64,000 nt of DNA from the NCBI RefSeq assembly GCF_028993555.1, contig NZ_CP118611.1, forward strand, positions 1,945,501-2,009,500, in the 5' to 3' direction. Below the pieces are notes generated by a model that saw nothing but the letters and a program-made list of their open reading frames with translations, was not told the origin of the DNA and made no database searches. Origin of the DNA: Ensifer adhaerens. GTDB taxonomy: Bacteria; Pseudomonadota; Alphaproteobacteria; Rhizobiales; Rhizobiaceae. Below are positions 61,701-64,000 of this stretch, one piece after another. Numbering within the stretch: position 1 is the stretch's first letter; each line of letters starts with the position of its first letter. The translations under genes and the position numbers were made by a program.

Positions 61701-62699
61701 TCACGTTTCCTTTCTGACAAATGAAATCTTGAACTTGGTGGCGACGAACCGCAGCACCATGACGCCGGCGAGCAGCAGCCCCCAGACAGCGGTCGCCAGG
61801 TGTTGGTTGGCGCCGACGAGGTTGAGGCCCGAGGAAAGAAGCTGGAGCACCACCAGCGCGACGAAGACGGGTATGACCCGGCCGAAGCCGCCGAACGGAT
61901 TGACGCCGCCGAGGAAGCAGGCAAGCACGGTGATCAGCAGGTAGCTTTCGCCGTGGCCGATGCGCACGGAGTTGAAGCGCGCCAGCATGATGATACCGGC
62001 AATGGCACACATGGCGCCCGAGAGCGCGTAGACGAGCACGATCACCTTGCGGGTGTTGGTGCCGGAATAGCGCGTCGCCTCGAGGTTGGAGCCGATCATG
62101 TAGGTGTTGAAGCCGAGCTTGGTGCGCGAAAGCAAAAGGTTCCAGGCAAACACGCAGACGATGAAGACGATGAGCGGGATCGGCACCCCGAGAAGCGAGC
62201 CGTGGCCAAGCGGCCCAAGGAAGGCCGGGAAGCCGGAAACGTCACCGCCGCGCGTCAGGAATTCGCCGAGCCCGCGCAGGAAGATCATCATCGACAGCGA
62301 GACAAGGATCGGATGGGCGCGGGTAAAGGCGATCACCAGCCCCATGATGACGCCGCTCGCCGCCCCGACGAGGATCGCAAGAACCGAGCCGAGCAGGAAT
62401 GCGCCAGGCCCGGCGTCAACACCGCCATTGGCCTGCAGCACCCAGGCAAGCGTCAGCCCGGCGATGTTGGCGGTAAACGTGATTGCGAGATTGAGACCGC
62501 CGGTCAGGATCGGCAGCAGCATCGCGAGCGTCAGAAGCCCGAGTTCGGGCAGCTGGAAGGCAACCGAACCGAAGGTGGCGGCGCTCAGGAATTGCGGCGA
62601 GGCGAGGCCGAAGACCAGCACCACGGCGAGGAATGCCAGTCCGGGCCCGGCCATCTCCGGCCCGAGCAGGGTCTTCACCCGTTCGACGATCGCGTTCAT
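61701..62699 (-). CDS. Sugar ABC transporter permease (RbsC type), second
   Basis: A 332-residue BPD_transp_2 permease with about ten hydrophobic helices, the conserved GLVIAFTRAHPILVSLSMM region and C-terminal NPFGGFGRVIPVFVALVVLQ. It pairs with the next permease upstream (4-base overlap at 62696-62699) and an RbsA-type ATPase. Confidence 0.92.
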   Translation of the reverse strand: MNAIVERVKTLLGPEMAGPGLAFLAVVLVFGLASPQFLSAATFGSVAFQLPELGLLTLAMLLPILTGGLNLAITFTANIAGLTLAWVLQANGGVDAGPGAFLLGSVLAILVGAASGVIMGLVIAFTRAHPILVSLSMMIFLRGLGEFLTRGGDVSGFPAFLGPLGHGSLLGVPIPLIVFIVCVFAWNLLLSRTKLGFNTYMIGSNLEATRYSGTNTRKVIVLVYALSGAMCAIAGIIMLARFNSVRIGHGESYLLITVLACFLGGVNPFGGFGRVIPVFVALVVLQLLSSGLNLVGANQHLATAVWGLLLAGVMVLRFVATKFKISFVRKET

Positions 62700-63697
62700 C
62701 GTGAGGCCCCTTTCTGGCTGACGAAGGGCAGAAGCCTTTCGATGCTGGTGTTGGAGAGCGTGATCGCCACGAGGATGATGGCGCCGATGATCATCTTGAA
62801 GGCGAAGGGCGAGACGCCCATCAGGTTGAGGCCGTTCTGGGTGATCGAGATCAGCAGCACGCCGAGCACGCAGCCGAGCACCGAGCCCTTGCCACCGCCA
62901 AGGCGTGCGCCTCCGAGGACGACGGCCGCCAGCACATCGAGTTCGCGGCCGTAGAGCGCATTCGGTACCACTTCCTGCGCATAGTGCGCCTGGATGAGGC
63001 CGCCGATCCCGGCCATCAGGCCGAGCCAGCCGAAAGCGATGAACTGCATGGCGCCGATGTTGATGCCGAAACGGCGCGCACCTTCCGGATTGTCGCCGAA
63101 AGCATAGAGCTGGCGGCCGGTGGTTGTGCGGGTGATCAGCACCCAGGTGGCGATGACGCAGATGACCATCACCAGCACCGGTAGGGTGATTTCGATCCAG
63201 GTTCCGTCAGGCATCTCGTGCTCGAAGAGCACGACCCGATCCGTCAGCCAATCCGGCAGGTCGTAGATCGACACACCCTTGGTGAAGAACATCAGGAGGC
63301 CGAAATAGATGTTGAAGGTGGAGATCGTCGCGACGATCGAGATCACCCGGAACCGATGGATCAGGAAGGCATTGACGGCGCCGAGCAGAATGCCGAGCGA
63401 CCCGGCGATCAAGAGCCCCGATACCCAGCCGACGCCACCGATCCAGCCGAGCGCGATCGCCGTGCCATACTGGACGACCGATGCCGCGACGGCGAAGGAA
63501 ATGTCGATACCGCCGGCGATCAGCACAACCAGAAGCCCGACAGCGAAGATGATGTTGACCGAGCTGATATTGAGCAGGTCGAACGCATTGCCGAGCGAGA
63601 AGAAGTTGGCCGTCGTCACCGATAACACGGCGCAGATCGCCATGATGACGGCCAGCAGCGACACTTCGGTCGCGTGGGTGCTGACGAAGCTACGCAT
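62696..63697 (-). CDS. Sugar ABC transporter permease (RbsC type), first
   Basis: A 333-residue permease of the ribose/xylose family (VLIAGGIDISFAVAASVVQYG, then HRFRVISIVATISTFNIYFG, then GARLGGGKGSVLGCVLGVLL). It overlaps the ATPase gene by 8 bases and the second permease gene by 4. Two different RbsC-type subunits suggest a heterodimeric channel. Confidence 0.92.
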   Translation of the reverse strand: MRSFVSTHATEVSLLAVIMAICAVLSVTTANFFSLGNAFDLLNISSVNIIFAVGLLVVLIAGGIDISFAVAASVVQYGTAIALGWIGGVGWVSGLLIAGSLGILLGAVNAFLIHRFRVISIVATISTFNIYFGLLMFFTKGVSIYDLPDWLTDRVVLFEHEMPDGTWIEITLPVLVMVICVIATWVLITRTTTGRQLYAFGDNPEGARRFGINIGAMQFIAFGWLGLMAGIGGLIQAHYAQEVVPNALYGRELDVLAAVVLGGARLGGGKGSVLGCVLGVLLISITQNGLNLMGVSPFAFKMIIGAIILVAITLSNTSIERLLPFVSQKGASR

Positions 63698-64000
63698 AGA
63701 CAGCTCCTTCGATATCGGCGAGCGAGGATGTGCGCGGATCGTAGCTGCCGACGATGCGGCCCTGTGCCATGTGCAGCACCCGGTCGGCGTTGAAATAGAC
63801 CTCGGGCACCTCGTCGGAAATCAGGATTATCGCAAGCCCGCTTTCGGCAAGCCGGGCGACGATGTCGAAGATGCCGGCGCGGGCACCGACATCGACACCG
63901 ACGGTCGGCGCATCCAGGATCAATAGCTTCGGATCGGTCGCCAGCCACTTGGCGATCGCCACGCGCTGCTGGTTGCCGCCTGAAAGCGTGGAGATCGCAT
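63690..64000 (-). CDS. Sugar ABC transporter ATPase (RbsA type), C-terminal part only
   Basis: Only the last 103 or so residues are inside the window; the start lies beyond the right edge. They include the signature STLSGGNQQRVAIAKWLA, Walker B LLILDAPTVGVDVGAR and H-loop-region IILISDEVPEVY, all from the second ATPase half of RbsA/XylG-type proteins. The Walker B position reads LDAPT rather than the usual LDEPT: an Ala replaces the catalytic Glu in this half, as is common in such two-domain ATPases. The binding-protein gene is presumably further right. Confidence 0.92.
   Translation of the reverse strand, partial: AISTLSGGNQQRVAIAKWLATDPKLLILDAPTVGVDVGARAGIFDIVARLAESGLAIILISDEVPEVYFNADRVLHMAQGRIVGSYDPRTSSLADIEGAVYA

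Overview
This 64 kb window looks like an alphaproteobacterium of the Rhizobiaceae, most likely Ensifer/Sinorhizobium-like. The evidence is high GC throughout, rhizobial-type ABC transporters, a bcsN-A-B-Z cellulose operon and MoxR/Bat-type envelope operons. There are no tRNA, rRNA, ribosomal, replication or other housekeeping genes and no mobile element. That fits a secondary replicon or an accessory-rich chromosomal arm (inference).

Layout. (1) 1-6.1 kb: the end of an exported SH3-domain gene, an XRE regulator, a SARP-like/TolB-like/TPR regulator, then a compact cluster: a 73-residue Cys-free peptide gene, a YcaO gene and a TfuA gene. This is the most interesting locus, a candidate peptide-thioamidation (RiPP) system. 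A perfect 16-bp hairpin separates the peptide gene from the enzymes. (2) 6.1-10.4 kb: an isopenicillin-N-synthase-like dioxygenase, an O-acetylhomoserine sulfhydrylase-type PLP enzyme and an NADP oxidoreductase, preceded by a leader with a possible upstream ORF and hairpin. (3) 10.4-15.2 kb: a membrane TPR regulator, a small unknown protein, an exported HAD phosphatase and a formylglycine-generating enzyme. (4) 15.4-22.2 kb: a MoxR/DUF58/VWA/TPR/BatD operon. A near-identical 15-17 bp motif occurs upstream of four genes or operons in regions 1, 3 and 4.

(5) 22.4-26 kb: a 2-aminothiazoline-4-carboxylate hydrolase-like gene plus an M20 carbamoylase (cysteine release), a YcaC-like hydrolase and a divergent LysR regulator. 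(6) 26-34.8 kb: a ROK repressor and an ABC-SIS-PfkB operon resembling Amadori-product (frl) loci, ending in a D-threonine-aldolase/alanine-racemase-fold enzyme. (7) 35-40.8 kb: a sulfate ABC transporter (binding protein, cysT, cysW, cysA), with an 18-bp minisatellite inside cysW, and a GlcD-type FAD oxidase. (8) 40.9-48.7 kb: a RES/Xre toxin-antitoxin pair at the tail of a complete leucine/isovalerate catabolic operon (ivd, mccB, ridA, mccA, mvaB, enoyl-CoA hydratase).

(9) 49-57.9 kb: the cellulose operon bcsN, bcsA, bcsB, bcsZ and a TPR gene. (10) 58-64 kb: a sugar locus with a gluconokinase, class II aldolase, FGGY kinase, ketose 3-epimerase and RbsC/RbsA-type ABC transporter, running off the right edge.

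Sulfur chemistry recurs: putative thioamidation, O-acetylhomoserine sulfhydrylation, aminothiazoline-to-cysteine conversion, sulfate import and sulfatase activation. Whether these are functionally linked is inference.
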